A DNA stretch of 44,690 bases from an uncultured Allomuricauda sp. (GTDB lineage Bacteria > Bacteroidota > Bacteroidia > Flavobacteriales > Flavobacteriaceae), in assembly GCA_937899065.1 (NCBI GenBank), contig CALBPG010000114.1:1-44690 (forward strand), given 5' to 3'. The position numbers and the translations under genes are program-made. Below, in pieces: positions 37,547 through 44,690 of this stretch. Below the pieces are notes generated by a model. It searched no databases. It had not been told where the DNA came from and saw nothing but the letters and a program-made list of their open reading frames with translations. Position 1 is the first letter of the stretch; each line of letters starts with the position of its first letter.

Positions 37547-38806
37547 ATGTTTAACAAAGACCGATGGCGCGAAATTTTAGAGGTTCTTACCTCCAATGTT
37601 TGGCGCACTTTATTCACGGCATTTGGCGTGTGCTGGGGAATTTTCATACTCATTGTACTACTTGCCGCAGGCAAAGGGTTGGAAAACGGTATTCGCCAAG
37701 ATTTTGGGGATATCGCTACGAACACCATGTTCATGTGGACCCGAAGCACGACCAAAGCATATGAAGGGCTTCCGAAAGGCCGAAGTTTTGAGTTTCGTAC
37801 CAGCGATGTGCAAGCCATTCAAGACAACGTCCCTAATCTTAGATTCATCTCTCCTAGAAACCGCTTAAGTGGCTTTCGCGGCGGGAACAATGTAGTGCAT
37901 GGCATTCGTGCCGGTGCCTACAATGTGTATGGGGATTATCCTGAAATCATCCGTCAAGAACCTATGACCATTACCTCGGGTCGTTTCGTAAACCACAACG
38001 ACATTCGCGAAAAGCGAAAGGTGGCGGTTATTGGAAGAGGTGTCAAAAATGATTTGTACGAGAAAGACGAAGAAGTTTTAGGGACCTATATCAAAATCCA
38101 AGGGGTGAACTTCATGGTCATTGGTACTTATAAAAAGAACAGTAATAATGGCGATGGAGAAGAATCGCAAAAGGAAATTTATGTGCCCTTTACCTCTTTT
38201 TCGCAAGCGTTTAATCGGGGAGAAGAAGTGGGCTGGATGGCCATCACGGCGAACGACAATAGTTCTATCTCGAACTTAAAGCACGATATCGTTAGCGAAA
38301 TGAAGAAGCGGCATAAAGTACATCCAGATGACACGCGTGCCATTGGTTACTTTGACCTGTATGAAGAATTCAATCGCGTGGAAAGTCTTTTTGGTGCCTT
38401 GCGAGGGGTTGCCTATATCGTTGGCATCATGGTATTGCTATCTGGAATCATTGGTGTAAGCAACATTATGCTCATTGTGGTGAAAGAACGCACTAAGGAA
38501 ATTGGGATTCGCCGAGCGCTGGGCGAACAACCGTGGTCCATCAAACTTCAAATTTTAATGGAATCCATTTTTCTGACCATTATTTCAGGGATGGCCGGCA
38601 TTATTTTCGGCTCGCTCGTCATTTTTGCCATCAACACTGTGTTGGATAGTGTGGGTCCTGTAGATATGTTTATGAATCCCAGTGTTAGCATTGGGGTAGT
38701 GAGTGGCGCATTGCTCATACTTATGGTTTCTGGTCTTTTGGCTGGATTCATTCCCGCGAATAGCGCTATACGAGTACGACCCATTGAAGCCTTACGAACA
38801 GAATAA
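37547..38806 (+). CDS. MacB-type ABC transporter permease (B)
   Basis: Second permease, 419 aa, of the same FtsX/MacB architecture: first helix around CWGIFILIVLLAAGKG, periplasmic domain, then three C-terminal helices with VKERTKEIGIRRALGE, ending PIEALRTE. It starts 16 bases after permease A. Its N-terminal stretch, including the first helix (GVCWGIF..., then AAGKGLENG), aligns with permease D (41974; GVLWGIF..., AAKGLDNG) better than with its neighbour A, consistent with cassette duplication of an A-B pair. Confidence 0.9.
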   Translation: MFNKDRWREILEVLTSNVWRTLFTAFGVCWGIFILIVLLAAGKGLENGIRQDFGDIATNTMFMWTRSTTKAYEGLPKGRSFEFRTSDVQAIQDNVPNLRFISPRNRLSGFRGGNNVVHGIRAGAYNVYGDYPEIIRQEPMTITSGRFVNHNDIREKRKVAVIGRGVKNDLYEKDEEVLGTYIKIQGVNFMVIGTYKKNSNNGDGEESQKEIYVPFTSFSQAFNRGEEVGWMAITANDNSSISNLKHDIVSEMKKRHKVHPDDTRAIGYFDLYEEFNRVESLFGALRGVAYIVGIMVLLSGIIGVSNIMLIVVKERTKEIGIRRALGEQPWSIKLQILMESIFLTIISGMAGIIFGSLVIFAINTVLDSVGPVDMFMNPSVSIGVVSGALLILMVSGLLAGFIPANSAIRVRPIEALRTE

Positions 38807-38837
38807 TTCAATCAATCAAATAATACAATAACTAATC

Positions 38838-39949
38838 ATGAAAAAATCAGTAACTATAATCATTTTGGTGCTTATCCTTGTCGTGTTTGGAGGGTCTATG
38901 TACTACTTGTACCAAAAGAATTCAGAAGACCCGGTACAATACAAAACCGAGAATCTGGAAAGACAGGATATTGTTAAAAAAGCTGTGGCCACAGGTAGTA
39001 TTTTACCTTTGGAGGAAGTATTGATTAAACCCAATATTTCTGGGGTTATCGAAGAAATTTATGTAGAAGGAGGAGATTATGTAAAATCAGGAGACCTCTT
39101 GGCCAGAATCAAGGTAGTTCCGAATTTGAATGCGCTTAACGATGCACGTAATGCCATTGATGAAGCCAAAATCAATTTAAATGACCAAAAACGAAACTAC
39201 GACCGTCAACTCTCCCTATTTAATAAAGGAGTAATCTCCCAAGCAGACTTAGAACGGGCGGAGGTAACCTATGACCAAGCCAAACAAACGTATGGTGCTG
39301 CCAATAAACGATATGACATTGTAAAAACAGGGACCACTTCTGGACTGAGCAGTGCAGCCAATACGTTAATTAAGTCAACCGTCACAGGAATGGTACTTGA
39401 AGTTCCTGTAGAGGTAGGGAACCAAGTTATCGAAAGCAATAACTTCAACGAAGGAACCACAATAGCCGCCATTGCGGATGTGGAGAAAATGATTTTTGAA
39501 GGAAAGGTGGATGAATCCGAAGTAGGTCGTATTAAAGAAGACCTTCCATTGGAAATTACTGTGGGTGCCATAGAGAATCGTGTTTTTGACGCTGTCCTCG
39601 ATTATATCGCGCCAAAGGGAAAAGAAGAAAATGGCGCTATTCAATTCGAAATCAAAGGGACTTTGACTAAGGAAGACACACTTTTATCCGTGCTGGACTA
39701 AGTGCAAATGCTTCCATCATTTTGGCAAAAGCAGATAGTGTATTGGCTTTAAAAGAGGCTTTGGTGCAATTTGATGACGATACCAAGAAACCTTTTGTAG
39801 AAGTCGAAACCTCTGAACAGCAATTTGAGCGTCGAGATATTGAATTGGGGGTAAGTGACGGCATTTTTGTCGAGGTGAAATCTGGCTTGACCCAAGAAGA
39901 CAAAATAAAGGTCTGGAACAATGTAGAGGAAGAAGAGGGAGCAAACTAG
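38838..39949 (+). CDS. MacA/HlyD-type periplasmic adaptor (first copy), frameshifted
   Basis: Membrane fusion protein linking permeases to a TolC channel. An N-terminal helix (VTIIILVLILVVFGGSMYYLY) precedes a biotinyl-lipoyl-like domain (IKPNISGVIEEIYVEGGDYV), a coiled-coil hairpin (NDARNAIDEAKINL, KGVISQADLERAEVTYDQA) and beta-barrel parts. The frame ends at a TAA (39699-39701) right after TLLSVLD, but the next bases encode, one frame over, GLSANASIIL and the rest to 39949 (EVETSEQQFERRDIELGVSDG). The second adaptor has RAGYSANASL at the same place. A missing base near 39686-39690 restores TLL-S-RAGLSANAS. Full length would be about 370 aa. Confidence 0.87.
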
Positions 39950-40048
39950 AGTGCCTTTAAAAATAATTCAAGTAACGTTGTAACAATTCATCGACTTTGA
40001 AGTCCTATACGAGAACTGAGAAGTCACCACATTAATCAATTAGCCATC

Positions 40049-40753
40049 ATGATAGAAATCAAAGACCTTCATAAATCCTATAAAATGGGAAGCAACTCGC
40101 TTCACGTGCTCAAGGGAATTAATTTTACGGCAGAAGATGGAGAACTGGTGGCGATTATGGGCTCATCCGGTTCAGGGAAGTCCACATTGCTCAATATTTT
40201 GGGGATGTTGGATGAAGCCGATTCTGGTGAGTATACGTTGGACAATGTGCCGATTAAAAATCTTAGCGAGACAAAGGCAGCCCAATATCGAAACAAGTTT
40301 TTAGGTTTTATTTTCCAATCCTTTAATCTTATCAACTATAAAAGTGCCATGGAAAACGTGGCCTTGCCGCTATATTATCAAAAAGTTGGTCGTAAAGAAC
40401 GACAAGAAAAAGCTTTGAACTATCTGGAAAGAGTGGGTTTAAAAGAATGGGCAACACACCTGCCCAACGAACTTTCTGGGGGGCAAAAACAACGTGTGGC
40501 CATTGCACGTGCCATGGCGGCAGAACCCAAAGTGCTATTGGCAGATGAGCCTACTGGTGCCTTGGATAGTAAAACTTCCTACGAGGTTATGGATTTGATT
40601 CAGAAAATCAATGACGAAGGAAATACCATTCTAGTGGTCACCCACGAAGAGGATATTGCGCACATGTGCAAACGTATTGTGCACCTTCGCGATGGTGTTA
40701 TCGTGGAAGATAAAAAAGTAAAGCAAGTTAGAGCTGCGGAATATGTTCAGTAG
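40049..40753 (+). CDS. ABC transporter ATP-binding protein (MacB/LolD type)
   Basis: Nucleotide-binding subunit of 234 aa, with Walker [11 protein letters not shown] loop region, signature [14 protein letters not shown], Walker [13 protein letters not shown] and H-loop VTHEEDIA. The MacB/LolD group is recognised by the ADEPTGALD box and short length. It overlaps permease C by 11 bases. It is the only ATPase among four permeases in the locus, so either it serves both pairs or another lies outside the window. Confidence 0.95.
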   Translation: MIEIKDLHKSYKMGSNSLHVLKGINFTAEDGELVAIMGSSGSGKSTLLNILGMLDEADSGEYTLDNVPIKNLSETKAAQYRNKFLGFIFQSFNLINYKSAMENVALPLYYQKVGRKERQEKALNYLERVGLKEWATHLPNELSGGQKQRVAIARAMAAEPKVLLADEPTGALDSKTSYEVMDLIQKINDEGNTILVVTHEEDIAHMCKRIVHLRDGVIVEDKKVKQVRAAEYVQ

Positions 40754-41972
40754 GGATACCTGGAAGGAAATATTCGATACTATTAAGAAGAACAAGCTTC
40801 GTACGTTCCTATCCGGATTTACGGTAGCCTTGGGTATTTTTATTGTGGTGATTTTGGTGGGTTTCACCAATGGCCTACAAAATACCTTTGACGAATTCTT
40901 TAATGATGATGCTACGAATACCTTCTTTCTTTTTCCTGGCCGAACATCACAACCTTATAAAGGATATAAATCAGGCCGTCAAATTGAATTTGATAACACT
41001 GACTTGGCCGATATCAAGAAAAACTTTCCCATGTTCTTGGAGTACATCACCCCAAGAACAACCCGTAGTGCCCTGGTAAAGTATAAAGGCGAATCCAATA
41101 ATTACACTAATCGTGCAGTAGGTCCAGCACACCAATATTGTGAGAAAACCATCATGATGAAAGGTCGGTACCTGAATGAGACCGACATCAAAGACAAAGC
41201 GAAGCACATCGTGATTGGGCGCTTGGTCGAAAAAGATCTCTTTAAAGGTGAAAATTCCATCGGCGAATATGTGGATATGGGCGGGAGTGCCTTTAAAGTG
41301 ATCGGAGTTTTCCAAGATGACGGTGGAGATAACGAAGAGCGTCTCATTTACTTGCCGTATACCACAAGACAACTTATTGAAAAAAGTACTGATAAAGTCG
41401 GGCAAATCATCCTCGCATTCAAGCCACAGATTGGTTATGCAGCTGCGATGACTTTTGAGACCAAATTGGACAAGTTTTTACGAGATAAAAAATTTATCGA
41501 CCCCGAGGATCCAAACGGACTTTACATTCGAAACGTAGCGGATAACTATCAGCAAAACCAACAGTTTGCTTTGGTTTTGGGAATTATTTCATCGGTGTTT
41601 GCTTTGGGAACAATCATCGCTGGGATTATAGGTATCAGCAATATTATGGTTTTTGTGGTAAAAGAACGTACCAAGGAATTGGGTATTCGAAAAGCTATGG
41701 GCGCCACCCCGGCATCCGTGATTGGAACCATTTTAATGGAATCCATCGTTATCACGGCATTCTCCGGTTTTGTCGGGATGATGATAGGAGTGGGCTTGTT
41801 GAGCTCTCTCGGGGAGAAGTTGGAGGATTTCTTTATCAAGAATCCATATATCAACATGGGCTTTGCAGTATTTGCAACCTTGGTGTTGATAGTGTTCGGG
41901 GCCTTAGCAGGATATGTACCTGCACGAAGGGCTGCTAAAATCAAACCTATTGTAGCACTAAGAGACGAGTAA
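40743..41972 (+). CDS. MacB-type ABC transporter permease (C)
   Basis: Third permease, 409 aa, FtsX/MacB type: first helix (GIFIVVILVGFTNG), large periplasmic domain, then three C-terminal helices with VKERTKELGIRKAMGA, ending PIVALRDE. The N-terminus, including EIFDTIKKNKLRTFLSGF, is closely similar to permease A. The start overlaps the ATPase end by 11 bases, and permease D begins one base after its stop, so translation is probably coupled. Confidence 0.91.
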   Translation: MFSRDTWKEIFDTIKKNKLRTFLSGFTVALGIFIVVILVGFTNGLQNTFDEFFNDDATNTFFLFPGRTSQPYKGYKSGRQIEFDNTDLADIKKNFPMFLEYITPRTTRSALVKYKGESNNYTNRAVGPAHQYCEKTIMMKGRYLNETDIKDKAKHIVIGRLVEKDLFKGENSIGEYVDMGGSAFKVIGVFQDDGGDNEERLIYLPYTTRQLIEKSTDKVGQIILAFKPQIGYAAAMTFETKLDKFLRDKKFIDPEDPNGLYIRNVADNYQQNQQFALVLGIISSVFALGTIIAGIIGISNIMVFVVKERTKELGIRKAMGATPASVIGTILMESIVITAFSGFVGMMIGVGLLSSLGEKLEDFFIKNPYINMGFAVFATLVLIVFGALAGYVPARRAAKIKPIVALRDE

Positions 41973-41973
41973 C

Positions 41974-43236
41974 ATGCGAATTTTATTTGATAGAAATACT
42001 TGGCAAGAGATATTCGGTTCCATCAGCAAGAACAAGATTCGAACCGTTATCACCATCATCGGGGTACTTTGGGGCATTTTTGTATACATCGGCATGTCCG
42101 GTGCCGCAAAAGGATTGGACAATGGTTTTGAAAGACAGTTTGAAACCGTAGCCATGAACAGTTTGTTTGCCTGGGCTCAAAGTACAAGCAAACCTTATGA
42201 CGGGTTTAAAACCGGTAGGCAACTACGCCTTGAACTCAGTGATGTTCAAGTATTGCAAAATAGAATTCCAGAGATACAATTTATCGCTCCACGAAATGCG
42301 AAAGGCGTATTTGGAGGTGACCCAGCATTAATTGTAAGAGGGCAAAAATCGAGCAATTTTGCGGTTTACGGTGACTTTCCGGTATTCACAAAAATTGCCA
42401 CTAAAAAAATATATGACAATGGTCGATTCATCAACAAGGATGATATCGAACAAGCACGCAAGGTGTGTGTGATTGGTGAGCGAACCCGAAAGGAACTGTT
42501 CGAAGAAGATGAAGAACCTATTGGAGGATATATCCGAATTGATAACATTTATTTTCAAGTAGTCGGGGTACACAAGTATGTCCCTGGCGGAGGGTTTGAA
42601 ACCGATGGAGACATTTACATCCCTTTCAGTACCTATAAAAAATTATACAATACCGGGGAATATATTGATTGGTTGACCATTGCGGCGTATGACGATGCAG
42701 ATGTGGTGCAAGTAGAAGAAGATGTCAAATCTGTTTTGAAAAGCATCCATCGTGTAGACCCGACGGATGAAAGAGCTTTCGGCTCTTTTAACTTGGGTGA
42801 AATCTTCAACAGGATTATGGGCTTTTCCAAAGGATTGACCTTTTTATCCCTAGTAATTGGAATCGCAACCATCTTGGCCGGTGTTATTGGCATTGGAAAC
42901 ATTTTGTTGATTTCCGTAAAAGAAAGAACCAAGGAGTTGGGGGTGCGACGAGCGCTTGGAGCAACCCCAAAAGAGGTACGCTCACAAATCATCCTTGAAT
43001 CTGTTTTCTTGACTTTCATTGCAGGAGTCATGGGCATCATTTTAGGAGCCCTCACCCTAAGCGCGGTAAATAATTTAACCAAGGACATCGATTTTCCCTA
43101 TACCAACCCTACCGTACCCATTCCCTATGTTTTGGGAGCTATGGTACTTATGATTGTTTTGGGAACCTTAATCGGACTGATACCCGCACAGCGCGCAGTG
43201 AGCATCCGTCCTATTGATGCCTTAAGAGAAGAGTAA
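41974..43236 (+). CDS. MacB-type ABC transporter permease (D)
   Basis: Fourth permease, 420 aa, of the same architecture, with VKERTKELGVRRALGA before the C-terminal helices and the ending PIDALREE. Its N-terminal half matches permease B (GVLWGIF against GVCWGIF; SLFAWAQSTSKPYDGF against TMFMWTRSTTKAYEGL). It begins one base after permease C, and the second adaptor gene follows directly. Confidence 0.91.
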   Translation: MRILFDRNTWQEIFGSISKNKIRTVITIIGVLWGIFVYIGMSGAAKGLDNGFERQFETVAMNSLFAWAQSTSKPYDGFKTGRQLRLELSDVQVLQNRIPEIQFIAPRNAKGVFGGDPALIVRGQKSSNFAVYGDFPVFTKIATKKIYDNGRFINKDDIEQARKVCVIGERTRKELFEEDEEPIGGYIRIDNIYFQVVGVHKYVPGGGFETDGDIYIPFSTYKKLYNTGEYIDWLTIAAYDDADVVQVEEDVKSVLKSIHRVDPTDERAFGSFNLGEIFNRIMGFSKGLTFLSLVIGIATILAGVIGIGNILLISVKERTKELGVRRALGATPKEVRSQIILESVFLTFIAGVMGIILGALTLSAVNNLTKDIDFPYTNPTVPIPYVLGAMVLMIVLGTLIGLIPAQRAVSIRPIDALREE

Positions 43237-43272
43237 AAAGTAAATAAAGTTTTAAAATGGGTAGGTCTTGGT

Positions 43273-44379
43273 GTGCTGGTACTAGGTGCAATGTGGGCCG
43301 CTATTTTTTTCATCAAATCCAATAGTAAATCAGCCATTACCTATGAAACGCACACGCCCTTCATTTCGAGTATAGAAAAGAAGACCGTGGCCACGGGTAA
43401 AGTAATTCCACAGGAAGAGGTCGAAATCAAACCTCAGATTTCTGGAATAATTGATAAGATTTTTAAAGAAGAAGGCGAATCGGTCGAAGCAGGAGACCTT
43501 ATTGCAGTCATTAAAGTGGTGCCTAATGAGCAATCGCTTTATGCAGCGCGAGGTCGGGTAAACAATGCGGAAATTGCTTTGAACAACACCAAAATTGAAT
43601 ACGACCGAAACAAAACCCTTTTTGATAAAGGTGTGATTTCCAGTCAAGACTTCAACAACTTGCAATTGCAATACGATCAAGCGATTCAAGAATTGAAAAA
43701 TGCCAAAACGGACTATCAAATCATTCGAGTAGGTTCTGCGGGTGGTTCTTCTTCAGCGAACACGAACATTCGTGCTACGGTTACAGGAACTATTCTTGAA
43801 ATTCCAGTAGAAGTTGGAGACCAGGTTATCCAAAGTAATAACTTCAACGATGGTACAACCATCGCAGCCATTGCAGATTTAGGGAAAATGATTTTTGAAG
43901 GAAAAGTGGATGAAGGTGAAGTCGGGAAACTCGAAATCGGGATGCCTTTGAAAATTAGTTTGGGGGCCATTGAGGACAAGGAATTTGATGCCAAACTGAA
44001 GTTCATTGCCCCTAAAGGAGTGGAAGAGTCAGGAGCCGTACAGTTCAAGATTGAAGGAGATGTTTCGGTAGATGATGATTTCTTGATTCGAGCGGGATAC
44101 AGTGCGAATGCATCCCTAACCTTGGAAAAAAAGGACAGTATTTTGGTGATTCCAGAAGCCTTGTTACAATTTGATAAAGAAACCGATAAACCCTATGTGG
44201 AAATAGCTACGGGCGATCAAGAATTTGAAAGAAGGGATATTGAAATCGGAATCTCTGATGGGGTAAATGTAGAAATCGTAAGTGGTTTGGAAGAATCCGA
44301 TGAGGTAAAACAATGGAACAAAACCGAACCCATCAAAAAAGGCTTGGAGGAAGAAGAATCTGAAGAAGAGGAAGCCTAA
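43273..44379 (+). CDS. MacA/HlyD-type periplasmic adaptor (second copy), start codon uncertain
   Basis: Second membrane fusion protein, 368 aa from GTG 43273, similar over its length to the first copy: lipoyl-like KPQISGIIDKIFKEEGE, coiled-coil KGVISSQDFNNLQLQYDQA, and barrel segments RAGYSANASLTLEKKD and QEFERRDIEIGISDG. The frame continues upstream to 43240 (VNKVLKWVGLGVLVLG), which looks like the natural cytoplasmic start and first helix, yet codon 43240 is GTA, not a start. GTG 43273 leaves a shortened helix. No frameshift is seen afterwards. The acidic C-terminus (EEEESEEEEA) is like the family. Confidence 0.85.
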   Translation: MLVLGAMWAAIFFIKSNSKSAITYETHTPFISSIEKKTVATGKVIPQEEVEIKPQISGIIDKIFKEEGESVEAGDLIAVIKVVPNEQSLYAARGRVNNAEIALNNTKIEYDRNKTLFDKGVISSQDFNNLQLQYDQAIQELKNAKTDYQIIRVGSAGGSSSANTNIRATVTGTILEIPVEVGDQVIQSNNFNDGTTIAAIADLGKMIFEGKVDEGEVGKLEIGMPLKISLGAIEDKEFDAKLKFIAPKGVEESGAVQFKIEGDVSVDDDFLIRAGYSANASLTLEKKDSILVIPEALLQFDKETDKPYVEIATGDQEFERRDIEIGISDGVNVEIVSGLEESDEVKQWNKTEPIKKGLEEEESEEEEA

Positions 44380-44408
44380 TCAATAACAACCAAAAAATCA
44401 AAAAACGA

Positions 44409-44690
44409 ATGAAACGTACACTAACGATAATCGCACTATGCCTGTTCACCATTTATGGGTCACATGCCCAGCTCAAAAAATGGACATTGGAAGAGTGTGT
44501 GGAATACGCGGTAGAGAATAACCTGAGCATCGCCCAGTTTGAATTGGACCTGGAAAATGCCGAGATTGACAAATCCGACGCTTTGGGGGGAATGCTTCCT
44601 GATTTCAATGCGTCATCAACTATATCTGAAAGGTCTGGTCTTGTTGTTGATCCGAATAGTAACACTAATGTATCTGGGACAATCTTTTCT
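44409..44690 (+). CDS. TolC-family outer membrane channel (3' partial)
   Basis: Start of an outer membrane efflux protein: 94 codons to the window end. A signal peptide (TLTIIALCLFTIYGSHAQ) precedes WTLEECVEYAVENNLSI, the classic first TolC repeat helix of Bacteroidota channels, and then DKSDALGGMLPDFNAS. It starts 29 bases after the second adaptor stop, completing a tripartite exporter. The rest of the gene is outside the window. Confidence 0.9.
   Translation, partial: MKRTLTIIALCLFTIYGSHAQLKKWTLEECVEYAVENNLSIAQFELDLENAEIDKSDALGGMLPDFNASSTISERSGLVVDPNSNTNVSGTIFS

Noticed and set aside
1..44690. tRNA, rRNA, CRISPR arrays, insertion sequences, prophage or attachment sites
   Set aside because: No such structure was seen by eye: gaps are short, no regularly spaced repeats, no transposase or integrase frames.

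Overview
The window looks like chromosomal core DNA from a member of the Flavobacteriaceae (Bacteroidota), probably a marine relative of Muricauda or Maribacter; the genus is a guess. Support for this: an alternative complex III operon (actA-F) joined to a caa3-type cytochrome oxidase, a full-length type IX secretion translocon gene (sprA) directly behind ruvA, a maeB-ruvA-sprA cluster, a cysteine-poor Bacteroidota-style TonB protein, promoters of the Bacteroidota form TTTG-N20-TAnnTTTG, and weak Shine-Dalgarno signals. I see no rRNA, tRNA, CRISPR array, insertion sequence or phage gene. No gene-free stretch exceeds 300 bases; the largest gap is 187 bases.

Layout. 1-11061: quinol-to-oxygen respiratory operon actA(partial)-actB-actC-actD-actE-actF-coxB-coxA, closed by a strong terminator. 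11181-14273: a head-GIN-domain exported protein and a convergent acyl-CoA oxidase/dehydrogenase. 14385-17656: ruvB, cytochrome P450 and queG, tightly packed. 17803-19116: an MFS sugar-type transporter. 19199-29226: malic enzyme, ruvA and the giant sprA. 29323-30848: gcvH, a VanZ-like protein and a TonB protein. 31036-36173: second oxidase block, with heme O synthase, two subunit III paralogs, subunit IV, and assembly factors (a thioredoxin-like protein without Cys, SCO1, DUF420/CtaM-like, and a small CxxC membrane protein). 36286-44690: a MacAB/TolC-type ABC export locus with four permeases, two adaptors, one ATPase and the start of a TolC-like channel.

How it works together. Act complex oxidises menaquinol and passes electrons through its multiheme ActA and monoheme ActE cytochromes to CuA in CoxB and then to the heme-copper centre in CoxA. 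The 31-36 kb block supplies the remaining oxidase subunits, heme O and copper-insertion factors, so it is functionally one system with the first 11 kb, split by about 20 kb of unrelated housekeeping genes.

The most striking oddities are lesions in otherwise perfect genes: three in-frame stops within 54 bases of actB, one in-frame TAG in coxA, a single-base frameshift in the first ABC adaptor gene, and a second adaptor gene lacking a normal start codon. Sequence or assembly error is my leading explanation. Other points of interest are a helix-hairpin-helix domain fused to ActC, a terminator hairpin inside the VanZ-like reading frame, a hydrophilic insert in subunit III, and the duplicated permease-permease-adaptor cassette served by one ATPase.
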